Source: Cohnella nanjingensis (GTDB lineage: Bacteria > Bacillota > Bacilli > Paenibacillales > Paenibacillaceae). Taken from it: a stretch of DNA of 64,000 bases. Shown here piece after piece: positions 33,942 through 43,897 of this stretch. The stretch's first letter is position 1. Each line of letters begins with the position of its first letter. The stretch is taken from the NCBI RefSeq assembly GCF_014212125.1, contig NZ_JACJVP010000041.1, forward strand, positions 197,443 through 261,442, read 5' to 3'. The position numbers were made by a program, and so were the translations under genes. Below the pieces are notes generated by a model. It worked only from the letters and a program-made list of their open reading frames with translations, ran no database searches and had not been told where the DNA came from.

Positions 33942-36900
33942 TTATCCGTTTACTTGCACAATCATCTTGTCGCTGGATACGGTTCCCGCATCGTTGACCA
34001 GCTCGGCGCGATATTCATAGACGCCCGGCGGTCTGCCCGTTACGGTTGTCGCTGCCGTTTGGGCGGAAGGCGTATGATCCGCCAACGTTTGCGTATCGAT
34101 GAGAATGCCGTTCTCGTACAGTTTGTACGTGGTGCCGTTCGTTCCCCACCACAAATTCGCAACGACTTTAAAGTTGCCGTCATGATCCCAGTTGTCGTTG
34201 GATAGGACGGGCTTGCCCGGCGCCGCATCCGTTACTTCAACCGTCATCGTATCGCTTCGCGCGGTCCCGAAACGGTTGGCAAGCTCCGCGACATAACGGT
34301 AGACGCCGTTTTTCCTGCCGCCGATTGCCGTTTCCGCCGTTTGCGCGCTTGGCGAGAGGTCGGCCAGTTTTTTCTTATCGATTAAGACGTCGTTCTCGTA
34401 AAGCTTATACAGGCTGCCGTTGTCTCCATGCCACATATTCATCGTTACCTTGTAATTTCCGTCCATCAGGCCGGTATCGTAGCCGTTGTCATTCGACAGA
34501 ACGGGTTTGCCCGGCGCCGCCGTACTCGCGCCGTCGTCCGGAACGTCGCTGCCGTCGTCCGCATAGAGACGGAAGGTCAGCGGCGTTCCGTCGGCTGGAA
34601 GCGCGATCCGCAGCGGCTTCACCGTTCCGGCGAATGTCGAGATATCGGCTCCGAAGCCGGCAGCCGTCCCTTCGGGGAGAGCAATGGTCATCGAGGAATC
34701 CCCAAGCCTGAATACCGTCGTTCCGCCCGAAGGTCCCTCTACGACGGCCCCCGGCTCCTTCATGGCAATCGGCAGATTGAGGTACGTATCGTGCAGCTTG
34801 CCGATTGCGTTCAAGGTGACCGTAATCGTCGTCGCATCGTCGCCAAGCTCGTATTTCCACGTCAGATCGCCGCCGGGACTTGCCAATGCCGACTTGATTT
34901 CGAAGCTTTCCCCTTCCTCGATCCAGTTGAAGGAGGAGCGTTCTTTCCCGGAGCTGAACAAGTTGCCGTTATTGTCGTACCCGTAAATGCCCGTGAACGA
35001 CAGATCGTCAACCGTGTTGACGGCGCCGGACCGACTGTTCTTGGTCGAGTTGACGACGGTTCCCGTTCCTTCGGACCAGAAGACGGTCGGCCCTCCGCCG
35101 ACGCGGGATTGCGCGGGTATCGCATCGGCTCCCGTTATATCGTAGAACACCGCTCCGTACAGATTGCCCCGCTTCCAGGCCACATTGCCAGGCAAGGTCC
35201 ATGTTCCCCGCTGTTGATCGACAGGAAGAACAGCCGGCTCCACCGTATCGGGTCTCTCGTAAGCTTTATGCAGATCGCTTGCCCATGTGCCGTTCGTGTT
35301 GTCGTAGAAGGTATCTTTCTTCGGAATGGCCCATTCCAGCAGCCGTTTGGCCCAGTCTTCATTATTGATCAGATGGGGGAAGATCTGCGCATCCCCGGCC
35401 CCGGCCGCCGGCTCCTTGATCTTGTTATAGCGGGCAAGCGCCAAAGGAAAATCGGGGTGCGCCAGAAAGAGTCCCGGATAAGACGGTACGCTTAAATAGG
35501 ACAGGGTTCTCGCATTCATGGCCGAAGGCGAGAGAAAGGTTCCGTTGGCGACGCCGCTTGGCTGCGGAAGCCAATAATAGCTTTGGAACTCCAGGTCCTT
35601 CTGGATCGCGTTCCTCATCTTCTCCGCAAGCGCCGGCTTCGCTTCCGGAAGCTCCCGGTATTCGTAATACAGACTCGTCAGCTCGTACTCGTTCATGGAG
35701 CCGTAATTGCCGTCCGGGCCGTATTCCTCCAGGAAATAGCCCGCCGGATGCTGGCCGAACTTGGAGTTCGCTCCATGCGTACCCTCCACGTAGGAAGTCA
35801 TCATTCGTTCGAAATAACCCAGGAAGCGGGCTTCGCCGGTAGCCAGGTACGTGTACAAATGCCCATCGATCGTATGGAGCCACTGATTGCTCTGATAGCC
35901 CTTGTAATCGCCCATCCGGTCGCCGGTGCTGATGAGCGCATCCCGGTAAGCGTCCCTTACCGCCGGAGACAGATCATCCTTAATCAATGCGAATGTCTTA
36001 GCCACATTGCGGTAGACGAAAAAAGCATGCGTCAGCGGAGCCGTGCCGTTCTGCAAATTATTTTCCCGGATATAGTCGTCTCCCTGGGTCGATACGAGAT
36101 GGTACATGGCCGCAAGGGCGGCGCGATTGGCCAACGCCCGATTGCCGTAGGCGGGGTTGAGCGTTCCCGGCGTCGCAACGGCCGTCGCGAGGTTCTCCGC
36201 ATCCCATGGCGACAAGATGGCCGGATGCAGGAAGGTCTCCCAGGAGAGCGGCTCCGGAATGGGATTCGGTTTGTTATTGGGATCGACATCCAGAATCGCG
36301 CCGTAATACGGACTGTCCGCGTTCATCGTCTGTCGGTCAAGCGCCGGCTTCATCCCCATGAGGAAGCCGTACTTGCCGTAGTTGAGCGCCTCCACGATCG
36401 GGTTCTCCAGGTCGGCCGGCACCTCGGTCGGAAACGTCAGGTTGACGGTCAAATCCTCCTGCTGCAGCGCCTTCATCGCGTTTCGCACCTTCGCTTGAAC
36501 CGGCCCGGCAACCAGCAGGCCGTCCGCTTCCACGGTGCCTCCCTTGAGCGCAAGCGCCGCTTCCTTCGTCGGGGTCAGCAAGGCGGGGACGCCGTCGAAC
36601 ACAAGCGCTTCGCCGGAAGCTGCATCGATTTGCAATTGCCATACGGTATCCGCGGGCGCATGGTTGACGGAGAACGTAAATCGGCCGTTATGGTTGGCCG
36701 GCGTACCGAGCCATGCGCCTTGATCGTCATACACGCGGGCCGTCGGAATGCCCATCGATTCCATAAAAAACGTATTTACCGTTCGCGGCAAATAGAGGTA
36801 AGAGGTTCTGGGGGTCGTTGCCGTGACGCCGAGCGCCATCTCTCCTCGCACGCCCCAAACCTCCGTTTCCGGAAGCGCGATCTCCAGCAGATCGCCGTCT

Positions 36901-37952
36901 CGGCCTCCCGAGAAGGAGACCCGGTAAATCCCCGCCGGTCCGTCGGGAATGTCGAGCGTCTGCTCGGCCGTGCCCGTACTCTGGTCGGTGAATTCATGCC
37001 AGGCGACCAGTCGGCCTTCCGGATCGAACACGCGGGCGAGCGCGATCGGCTTGAACGGCTCCTTCGCCGGAACCTGCGTCGTCCGCCGCACCAGCACCTG
37101 CCCGGGACCCGGCGCCGCATAAGCGGCAAGCATTCCAAACCCGCCTACGCCGCCTGTCAGAAGTTTGTTCTTCGAGGCCTGATATACCGGGAAGCCCGGA
37201 TATTGCGGCAAGGGATCGGTTGTCGGCGGCACGTCGGTGATCCGGTATACCTTGAAATCATCCAGCAGGATTTCGACGTCCTTGCCTCCGAGGATAAGCG
37301 AGATTTTGTCGGACGCGGTTACGGGGTTCAGAAACTGAAATTGAGAGGCAACCAGATTGCCGTTGATATAAAGATCGTGCTTCCCGGACTCGTAGTTCAG
37401 GACATGCTTGAACGTATACTCCTGTCCGGGATCGAAGACGAACGCCCGCTTAGGATCCGTTGGGTCATACACATTCTGCATAACGGATCCGTTGTGTATC
37501 TTGTATGCGAGTCCGGTGCTCCCCGGAACGATCTGGCCGTTGAACGGCTGCTTATTGCCGTTGGCGGCGTCCGTAAGGAGCGGAAATCCGATAGCCGCTC
37601 CGTCGCTCCTGACGACCTGTACCTTGTATTCGATTCCCAGCCTGTCATGGTTGACGCCGGGCGTAAACGGGGTTCCCAAGCTTTTATCCAGCGACAAATA
37701 GTTCGTATTGGCCGTGCTTTTCATCAGCTTCAGCTTCCCGTTTTCCAGTACGGCCGTGTTCCCGGCATCGTTGGCATTTTTGACGGCCCATCCTTGCGGC
37801 TGCGTCCCGCTATCGAACGAATCGTTGATAATCGGAACGATGTACGGCTCCGCATGAGCCTGAGGCGTCTTGAGGAATCCCGGCGGCAGAAGCGCAAGCA
37901 CGAGGGCAACCACAAGGATTCTTGCCGATAGCGACTTCACGAACGGTTTCAT
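33942..37952 (-). CDS. large secreted multidomain protein, candidate polysaccharide lyase
   Basis: 1336 residues. The signal peptide ends near AHAE. A LamG-like beta domain covers about 40-240 (INDSFDSGTQPQGWAV, KHDLYINGNLVASQF, LDDFKVYRI). A beta-rich linker follows to about 520. A helical toroid-like domain spans about 560-870, with QSNQWLHTIDGHLYTYLATG near residue 690 and EEYGPDGNYGSMNEYELTS near 740. A beta-sandwich lies at about 900-1130. Two tandem Ig-like modules of the ChiA-N type (each starting APGKPVLSNDN, ending near TVEVT or IVQVNG) close the protein. The toroid-plus-sandwich order and the Asn, His and Tyr-rich motifs resemble uronate lyases, and GH88 is next door. I cannot place it in a named PL family. 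GGAGGAG precedes ATG 37952. Confidence 0.65.
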   Translation of the reverse strand: MKPFVKSLSARILVVALVLALLPPGFLKTPQAHAEPYIVPIINDSFDSGTQPQGWAVKNANDAGNTAVLENGKLKLMKSTANTNYLSLDKSLGTPFTPGVNHDRLGIEYKVQVVRSDGAAIGFPLLTDAANGNKQPFNGQIVPGSTGLAYKIHNGSVMQNVYDPTDPKRAFVFDPGQEYTFKHVLNYESGKHDLYINGNLVASQFQFLNPVTASDKISLILGGKDVEILLDDFKVYRITDVPPTTDPLPQYPGFPVYQASKNKLLTGGVGGFGMLAAYAAPGPGQVLVRRTTQVPAKEPFKPIALARVFDPEGRLVAWHEFTDQSTGTAEQTLDIPDGPAGIYRVSFSGGRDGDLLEIALPETEVWGVRGEMALGVTATTPRTSYLYLPRTVNTFFMESMGIPTARVYDDQGAWLGTPANHNGRFTFSVNHAPADTVWQLQIDAASGEALVFDGVPALLTPTKEAALALKGGTVEADGLLVAGPVQAKVRNAMKALQQEDLTVNLTFPTEVPADLENPIVEALNYGKYGFLMGMKPALDRQTMNADSPYYGAILDVDPNNKPNPIPEPLSWETFLHPAILSPWDAENLATAVATPGTLNPAYGNRALANRAALAAMYHLVSTQGDDYIRENNLQNGTAPLTHAFFVYRNVAKTFALIKDDLSPAVRDAYRDALISTGDRMGDYKGYQSNQWLHTIDGHLYTYLATGEARFLGYFERMMTSYVEGTHGANSKFGQHPAGYFLEEYGPDGNYGSMNEYELTSLYYEYRELPEAKPALAEKMRNAIQKDLEFQSYYWLPQPSGVANGTFLSPSAMNARTLSYLSVPSYPGLFLAHPDFPLALARYNKIKEPAAGAGDAQIFPHLINNEDWAKRLLEWAIPKKDTFYDNTNGTWASDLHKAYERPDTVEPAVLPVDQQRGTWTLPGNVAWKRGNLYGAVFYDITGADAIPAQSRVGGGPTVFWSEGTGTVVNSTKNSRSGAVNTVDDLSFTGIYGYDNNGNLFSSGKERSSFNWIEEGESFEIKSALASPGGDLTWKYELGDDATTITVTLNAIGKLHDTYLNLPIAMKEPGAVVEGPSGGTTVFRLGDSSMTIALPEGTAAGFGADISTFAGTVKPLRIALPADGTPLTFRLYADDGSDVPDDGASTAAPGKPVLSNDNGYDTGLMDGNYKVTMNMWHGDNGSLYKLYENDVLIDKKKLADLSPSAQTAETAIGGRKNGVYRYVAELANRFGTARSDTMTVEVTDAAPGKPVLSNDNWDHDGNFKVVANLWWGTNGTTYKLYENGILIDTQTLADHTPSAQTAATTVTGRPPGVYEYRAELVNDAGTVSSDKMIVQVNG

Positions 37953-38013
37953 AAAACTCCTCCGGTCTATTGGTTATCGTATAACCGTATAGCTCCGCTT
38001 CCGCTCCGTGGCG

Positions 38014-38056
38014 AATCCGTCTCCCGTCCGCAAACAACGCCGACGGGAGAGCGGAT
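38014..38056 (-). terminator. intercistronic hairpin after the second binding-protein gene
   Basis: AATCCGTCTCCCGTC (38014-38028) pairs with the GACGGGAGA...CGGAT arm (38042-38055). It lies 12 bases after the binding-protein stop, before the lyase gene. The T-rich side is on the plus strand, so on the transcribed minus strand it is better read as a 3'-end stabiliser. Confidence 0.5.
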
Positions 38057-38068
38057 CGGTTTTTCTTT

Positions 38069-39685
38069 CTATTCTTTGAATACCTCTTCGTACTTCTGCT
38101 GCGCTTCGGCCATCACTTTGTCGCCGCCTATTTGCTTCCACTCTTCCACATATTTGTCGAATTCGTCGACCGAGCGTTTGCCGGTAATAAAGTCGACCAG
38201 GTTTTTCTTCGTAAACTGATCCAGTCTGTCCTTGTATTCGTTAAATACCGGCCGCTCGATCGGATTTAGCAAGTTGTATTTGCCCGTGCCTTTGGATTCC
38301 GCCTCCTTGCGAAGCTCCCTATATTTGCTCTTCGTCATATACGGCATCAGCAGATCGTAATCGTTAAACGATCCCGGGAGCTGGACGAACCCCGCTCCGT
38401 ATTTGATCCGTTCCTCTTCTTTATCGTAAGGAGGGATCCACTCGATGTCGCCGTTATTCTTCTTGAACGTCTTCCCCTCTTCGCCGTAATTGATTTTCTC
38501 GTATAGGTCCAGATCGAAGCTCGTCGCTTCGAAGATTTGGATGTACTTGATCATCTTGTCCCGGTCCACCTGCTTGGAGAACAACAGCCCGGAATTCAGT
38601 ACCGGATTGGACTGATCGGCGCCAAAATCTCCGCCCGGCCCTTTAGGACCGCCGATCGTAGCCCACTTCGCATTCGGGTTGTTCGCGATTAGCTTGTCAT
38701 AGTACAAGCCGCCGAAGAAAGCTTCGGCAGGGGTGAATTTCCACCAGTAATTGGTGACCACGCCCACCTTCTCGGAAATGACTTTATCGTCGACATTATT
38801 GCCTTTATTGATGACGAATTCCGGATCGATCAAACCTTCCTTATACCATTTGTTCAGAAGCGCGAGCGCCTCCTTGGCCCCCGGTTCAATCTCGCCGAGC
38901 ACCGCTTTCCCATCCTTCTCGGTGAAGATACCCGGATACACGCCATAGGCGCCGAATATGGGACTGAAGAAGTCCTCGATATAATCGGTCTTGCCCGTCA
39001 TGCCGTACGTATCCTTCTTGCCGTTGCCGTCCGGATCGTCATTCCGGAATTTCACCATGGCGGCTTCAAGCTCCTCCAGCGTTTCCGGAACTTTATCGAT
39101 TCCGACTTTGTTCAACCAGTCTTGGCGTATGCCGACGACCGTCGCCTTCGAGCCGAGCGTCCATACGGATGGCATCGCATAGTTTTTGCCGTTTCTCATC
39201 GTGTAGCGGAACGGGTCGTCGCCAAGCTCTTTCTTGATCCATTTCATATAGTTGGGCGCATACTCCTCCAGCAGTTCGGGCGGAATTTCCGCTAGCACCC
39301 CTTGATCGACCAGTTTGTCGTATTCCTTGAAGTCCAGATCGGAGAACCAATCCGGCGCATTGCCGGAGGTGATGCTGAGCTGCAGCTTCTGCACATACGT
39401 TTCATTGTTTCTAGGAAGAATTTCGATATCGACGTTGTACTGATCCTCTACCGCTTGAACCGCATGGCTGGCTGGGACTACCTTCTCCGGAGATTGCGAC
39501 CAGAACTGCAGTTTCATTCGTTCCTTCGGCGCCTTCTCTGCCGGGCTGCCTGAAGCCGTCGGCTCCGCGGCCGCCGAGCCGTTCGGCGTAGGGCTTCCAT
39601 TCTTGCTGCCCGAGCATCCTGCGATAACGGCAATGAGGAGCAAGGAGATCAGCGCCTGGGAAGCCTTTCGATTTCTTGATTTCAA
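38069..39685 (-). CDS. extracellular solute-binding lipoprotein of the second importer
   Basis: 538 residues. The signal peptide has lipobox VIAGC (Cys about residue 24), then a Gly/Ser/Pro/Ala linker. Mature features: KLQFWSQSPEKVVPASHAVQA, IRQDWLNKVGIDKVPETLEELEAAM, the Ca-like loop DPDGNGKKDTYGMTG, and a C-terminal EWKQIGGDKVMAEAQQKYEE. It is the LplA-type capture protein for the permeases at 39728-41586. I place the start at TTG 39685 because AGAGGG is 8 bases before it; the ATG at 39706 lacks a site. Confidence 0.9.
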   Translation of the reverse strand: MKSRNRKASQALISLLLIAVIAGCSGSKNGSPTPNGSAAAEPTASGSPAEKAPKERMKLQFWSQSPEKVVPASHAVQAVEDQYNVDIEILPRNNETYVQKLQLSITSGNAPDWFSDLDFKEYDKLVDQGVLAEIPPELLEEYAPNYMKWIKKELGDDPFRYTMRNGKNYAMPSVWTLGSKATVVGIRQDWLNKVGIDKVPETLEELEAAMVKFRNDDPDGNGKKDTYGMTGKTDYIEDFFSPIFGAYGVYPGIFTEKDGKAVLGEIEPGAKEALALLNKWYKEGLIDPEFVINKGNNVDDKVISEKVGVVTNYWWKFTPAEAFFGGLYYDKLIANNPNAKWATIGGPKGPGGDFGADQSNPVLNSGLLFSKQVDRDKMIKYIQIFEATSFDLDLYEKINYGEEGKTFKKNNGDIEWIPPYDKEEERIKYGAGFVQLPGSFNDYDLLMPYMTKSKYRELRKEAESKGTGKYNLLNPIERPVFNEYKDRLDQFTKKNLVDFITGKRSVDEFDKYVEEWKQIGGDKVMAEAQQKYEEVFKE

Positions 39686-39727
39686 TGTTGACACCCTCTC
39701 TATCATGAATGTTCTATTAGAAGGGGG

Positions 39728-40615
39728 TTACCCTTTAACAGCGCCTAGCATAATTCCCTTCACGAAATGCTTTTGAACGAAGGGATAAGCGATGAGCATC
39801 GGAATGAGCGAGAACATGATGATGGTCGCCTGCAGCTGTCTGCCGGAAAACTTCGAACCCTGTCCCGCCCGGTAGAGGACGGCATTGAGATCATCCACGT
39901 TGTTCTCGACGATAATTTTGCGAAGCACGATTTGCAGCACTTGCTTGCTTGCATCCGAAGTGTAGATCATGCTGTCGAACCAGGCATTCCAATGGTAGAC
40001 GGCAACCCAAAGAGAGACGGTCGCGAGCACGGGCTTCGATAGCGGGATGATGATTTTCCAGAAGATTCTCAGGTACCCTGCTCCATCCATCTTGGCAGAT
40101 TCCTCAAGACTCTCCGGGATGGACCGGAAGAAGTTTCTCATGATGAACACGTTGAATCCGCCGATCATCCCCGGAATCACAAGCGCCCAGATCGTATCGT
40201 ACAACCCTACATTCTTGATCAGGAAATAATTCGGGATCAGTCCGCCGTTAAACAGCATCGTCACGAGAATGAGCGTAGTGAACAGCTTGTTGCAAGGCAG
40301 CCCTCTCTTGGACAACGGATACGCTGTCAGCGATGTGAAAATCAGGCTTAACGCAACGCCTAGGACCGTACGCAAAATCGTGTTGCCGTAGCCGATCCAA
40401 AGCGGTTTGTATTGAAAGACCAGACCGTAGCTGTCAAACGAAAGGTCGGACGGAAAGATTCGCACGCCTGTCGCATAAGCGGACGAATCGCCGCTGATCG
40501 AGAGGACAACCTGACTCCAGAAAGGGTATACGGTAATGAACATAATAATAATGAACAGCGCGTATAGAAAGAGATCGAACGTTTTCTCGCCGGCCGTTTT
40601 TCGAATCGGATTCAT
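39728..40615 (-). CDS. CUT1 sugar ABC transporter permease, LplC type
   Basis: 295 residues with six membrane helices. The EAA loop ESLEESAKMDGAGYLRIFWKIIIP and the end FVQKHFVKGIMLGAVKG identify the subtype. Start: ATG 40615 (MNPIRKTAG) with AGGAGGAA upstream; the longer frame would overlap the upstream permease. It works with the 40639-41586 permease and the 38069-39685 lipoprotein. Confidence 0.9.
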   Translation of the reverse strand: MNPIRKTAGEKTFDLFLYALFIIIMFITVYPFWSQVVLSISGDSSAYATGVRIFPSDLSFDSYGLVFQYKPLWIGYGNTILRTVLGVALSLIFTSLTAYPLSKRGLPCNKLFTTLILVTMLFNGGLIPNYFLIKNVGLYDTIWALVIPGMIGGFNVFIMRNFFRSIPESLEESAKMDGAGYLRIFWKIIIPLSKPVLATVSLWVAVYHWNAWFDSMIYTSDASKQVLQIVLRKIIVENNVDDLNAVLYRAGQGSKFSGRQLQATIIMFSLIPMLIAYPFVQKHFVKGIMLGAVKG

Positions 40616-40638
40616 TACAATTCCTCCTGCGCGAACGA

Positions 40639-41586
40639 CTACCACAAGGTGTGATCTTTGCCGCCGACCCATTTGACGATATAGTTGGTGGAGACGACCA
40701 GCACAACCGCAACGGCGGATTTGAACAGTCCGATAGCCGTCGAATAGCTGTATTGCATCTCCGTTAACCCTTTCCGGTAAACGTAAGTATCGATAATGTC
40801 GGATACATGGAATACGTTCGGATTATACAAGTTGAAGATCTGATCGAAGCCGGCATCGAGAATATGGGACATCTTCAGAATCAGCATAATGACGATGACG
40901 GGAGAGAGCATCGGAATCGTGATATGCACGGCGCGTTTGAACCGGCTGGCCCCGTCGATAATGGACGCTTCGTACAATTGATGGTCGATGCTCGCGATGG
41001 CGGCAAAGAAAATGATCGAATTCCAACCGAACGACTGGAAGACATCCGTTACGACCAGCACGCTGCGGAAGTATCGGTCGTCGCCCAGCATCAAGACCGG
41101 ATCGACGCCGAATAATCCCAGCAGCCCGTTCACCGGACCGTCGATGGCAAAAATGCTGATGACAATGCCGCCAAGCACGACCCAGGAGAAGAAATACGGC
41201 AAATACGAAATCGTTTGCACGATTTTCTTGAATCGAACCCGAGTCACTTCGTTCAGCAGCAGCGCGAACAGGATCGGCGCCGGAAATCCGAAAAGCAGCT
41301 TGTAAAAGCTGATTAGCAGCGTATTGCGGATGACGACATAAAATTGCGGATCGTCAAACGCTTTCAAGAAATATTTGAAGCCGACCCAATCGCTGCCCCA
41401 AATCCCTTCCGTAATTTTAAAATCCTTGAAGGCGATCACGACGCCATACATCGGCAGATAGTGAAAGAGAATAAAATAAATCAAACCTGGAATCAGCATC
41501 AACAGCAGCGTGCGATATTCGTTTCGTTTTCGGTACCGTTGCGCCGGCTCCGTCTTTCCGCGAATGTGCGGTATGCTCCCGTCCAT
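40639..41586 (-). CDS. CUT1 sugar ABC transporter permease, LplB type
   Basis: 315 residues. A basic cytoplasmic N-terminus is followed by LLLMLIPGLIYFILFHYLPMYGVVIAF, the EAA loop YEASIIDGASRFKRAVHITIP, and VSDIIDTYVYRKGLTEMQYSYSTAIGLF near the end. It forms the inner-membrane channel with the LplC partner. A GGAGGAGAGG site precedes ATG 41586. As in the other two loci, no ATPase gene lies beside it. Confidence 0.9.
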   Translation of the reverse strand: MDGSIPHIRGKTEPAQRYRKRNEYRTLLLMLIPGLIYFILFHYLPMYGVVIAFKDFKITEGIWGSDWVGFKYFLKAFDDPQFYVVIRNTLLISFYKLLFGFPAPILFALLLNEVTRVRFKKIVQTISYLPYFFSWVVLGGIVISIFAIDGPVNGLLGLFGVDPVLMLGDDRYFRSVLVVTDVFQSFGWNSIIFFAAIASIDHQLYEASIIDGASRFKRAVHITIPMLSPVIVIMLILKMSHILDAGFDQIFNLYNPNVFHVSDIIDTYVYRKGLTEMQYSYSTAIGLFKSAVAVVLVVSTNYIVKWVGGKDHTLW

Positions 41587-41632
41587 TCTCCTCTCCTCCT
41601 TCTCCTGTAACTCCTGCGCCGTCGTTCTCCGG

Positions 41633-43771
41633 TCAATCGTCCATCGTCAGGCGCGTTTGAGCGAAATGCCATCTGAAGGATTCGTAGCCGGAGGCTTTCG
41701 GGTCGGGGTGCCCGGATACGCTTCCGGCGAACGTGCCGTCGTCCCGCTTCCGTACTTCGAGCGTTCTCCATGCGCAATCACCCTGCTCGTAATCGAATGT
41801 CTCGCCGTCATCCTCGTAAAGCAGGAATCGGCCGGGAGACTCGCCAAAGTGGTAAATATCGAGCGGAACCCGCTCGCCCGCTCTCGGCACGGCGGGAAGC
41901 GCAGGCATCAGAGGCAGAACGGCTCCATCCCGGACGAATACGGGAATGCGGTCAAGCGATGCCTGAATATGGATCGCTTGTCCTCCCGTCCACCGTTCGC
42001 CCGTCTCAAGCCCGTACCAGACCCCTTCCGGCAGATAGACTTTGCGTGACGTTTCGCCGGCGAACATAGGAGCCACCAGCAACGAGCCGCCGATCATATA
42101 CTGATCGTCCCATAGATCTCCGCCCGAACGTCCGTATGCCCCTTCCGCCGTATCGGGCACCGTACCTCCTCTTCCTTCCGTATTCTTCCGCCGCGCCGGA
42201 CCCCGATCCGGAATGAGCGGCATCGCCAGAAAGGGAGGCGTACCTTCGGCATCATATTGCGCAAAAACCGAATACAAGTAAGGAATAAGACGCATTCTCA
42301 GCTTGATGTAACGGCGGACGATCGGCTCCGCCTCCGGATAGGACCAGGGCTTCGTCCCGTCCCCCCAGGCGTTGAGCATCGCAAGCGGAGAGAAGCAGAC
42401 TGTCTGCATCCGTCTGACCCAATCTTCGGCATTCGCGGCCGACCGCACTTCCGGTGTCCATAACAGCCCGGAGAAGGAAGAATTGCACAACGCGCGAACG
42501 AATTGCCGGTGGTCATACAGATCCGAGTACAGCACATAGGGGAGCGGAGCGGCACCCGCGTTCGATGCCCTGACCAATCCGTACGTCCGCCGATTCCTTC
42601 TGCGAAACAATCCGCTCGTCAACTGCTGCAGCAGCAGGCCGTAAAGCTGTCGCATCTGTTCCCCGTCATACCCTGACGGAAACCTTGCGTGCGCGGGAAA
42701 CATCCATGAATGTCCCGTAAGCTCGCTGCCGTCGCACTCATCCAGCTTATAGCCGGCTATGCCGATATCGGCGTGTTTCCTTTCATGCAGCCCGCTATAC
42801 CAATCCTGCACTTCGGGCAGCGAATAATCCGGCGCCGCTCCTCCCCAAACCGAGTAATTGCCCGACAATCCGGCCACATCCTCGTAGCCTTCGGCTTCGG
42901 GAGACACATAAGGATGTTCCCACAAGTTGACGCGGAACCCCATCTTCTCCATCGTCTTCATGAATTCAGCCGGATTGGGAAAGCGCTCCGGCGACCAATC
43001 GAAGGTGACCGGGTAGCTCTTGCTGTGCCAGCCCGGCTCCAGTCCGATGACATCGCACGGAATGCCGCGTTCGCGAAACTCGAGCGCTTCGCGAATGACA
43101 TCGGAGCTGTCGTATCCGGTCGGAACACGGTGCCAGAACCCGAGCCCCCATCTTGGCGGAAGCGTGCCGCCTCCGGAGAACAGATTATAGCGGCGCACGA
43201 CATCCAACATCGTCTCTCCCGCAAATAGCACGATCTCCGCGCCTTCCATAGGAAGCAGGATTTCGATCTTTCCGGAATCCGGCGTAGCCTTCCAATGGCT
43301 ATCCGAGTTTCTGTCCCGAGCTTCGCCTTCGCTTCGTTCGCCCCGCCGCACGGTTGAGCCGCAATGAACGGTCACGATGCGGGCCGTGTTGATCAGCAGA
43401 CCGTATCCCCGATCCGTCACATAGAAGGGCACCGGCGCATGCGATTCCCCCGTATCCTGCTTCGGATCGCTGTTCACGCGCAAATACCGGGTTCTTCCCC
43501 GATGGTTCATCTTCATGAATTGCAAGCCGAAGCCGTACACCTGCTCATGCTGCGTGAGGGGGATCCGCAGCATCCACCCGCCCGATGTCCGCTCCGTTTC
43601 GATTTCCTCCAAAGAAAAAGGCAGCTCCGCCGTATTCATCCGCTCCAATGCCGTCAACTTCGGCTTCATGCCGGTGACGGAAAGCGGATTCAACTCGGGG
43701 GGGCTGCCTAGCTTCGCGCTCCAAATACCGGACGCTTGTTTGCGCCACGTCAAGCCTTGTGCGTTGTCCAT
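41633..43771 (-). CDS. GH31-family glycosidase (alpha-xylosidase/alpha-glucosidase group)
   Basis: 712 residues, no signal peptide. An N-terminal beta domain with EQVYGFGLQF and FYVTDRGYGLLINT is followed by the barrel: PPRWGLGFWH, CDVIGLEPGWH, FRVNLWEHPYVS, GIAGYKLDECDGSE (the Asp after KL is the expected nucleophile), and GLLWTPEVRSA. A beta C-terminal region has VPLDIY and FLLYEDDGETFDYEQG. Substrates in this family include alpha-xylosides, alpha-glucosides and alpha-galactosides. AGGAGC precedes the ATG at 43771. A stretch around PDRGPARRKNTEGRGGT looks like an inserted flexible loop. Confidence 0.88.
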   Translation of the reverse strand: MDNAQGLTWRKQASGIWSAKLGSPPELNPLSVTGMKPKLTALERMNTAELPFSLEEIETERTSGGWMLRIPLTQHEQVYGFGLQFMKMNHRGRTRYLRVNSDPKQDTGESHAPVPFYVTDRGYGLLINTARIVTVHCGSTVRRGERSEGEARDRNSDSHWKATPDSGKIEILLPMEGAEIVLFAGETMLDVVRRYNLFSGGGTLPPRWGLGFWHRVPTGYDSSDVIREALEFRERGIPCDVIGLEPGWHSKSYPVTFDWSPERFPNPAEFMKTMEKMGFRVNLWEHPYVSPEAEGYEDVAGLSGNYSVWGGAAPDYSLPEVQDWYSGLHERKHADIGIAGYKLDECDGSELTGHSWMFPAHARFPSGYDGEQMRQLYGLLLQQLTSGLFRRRNRRTYGLVRASNAGAAPLPYVLYSDLYDHRQFVRALCNSSFSGLLWTPEVRSAANAEDWVRRMQTVCFSPLAMLNAWGDGTKPWSYPEAEPIVRRYIKLRMRLIPYLYSVFAQYDAEGTPPFLAMPLIPDRGPARRKNTEGRGGTVPDTAEGAYGRSGGDLWDDQYMIGGSLLVAPMFAGETSRKVYLPEGVWYGLETGERWTGGQAIHIQASLDRIPVFVRDGAVLPLMPALPAVPRAGERVPLDIYHFGESPGRFLLYEDDGETFDYEQGDCAWRTLEVRKRDDGTFAGSVSGHPDPKASGYESFRWHFAQTRLTMDD

Positions 43772-43897
43772 TCGCTTATGCTCCTAGCCGTCTGGTATGG
43801 TCCCTGCCCCTCCTTTACAATAACAGCCGGCATCCGATCCGTAATCGCAAAATTTCTTTCAAATATATCAGTTTTCTATCCAACTGCCCGCGCCGCG

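Noticed and set aside
35583..37931. Open frame of 782 codons on the plus strand
   Set aside because: It is fully antisense to the secreted candidate lyase. It has no ribosome site, is rich in Arg/Val/His as expected of a complement frame in G+C-rich DNA, and shows no domain pattern.
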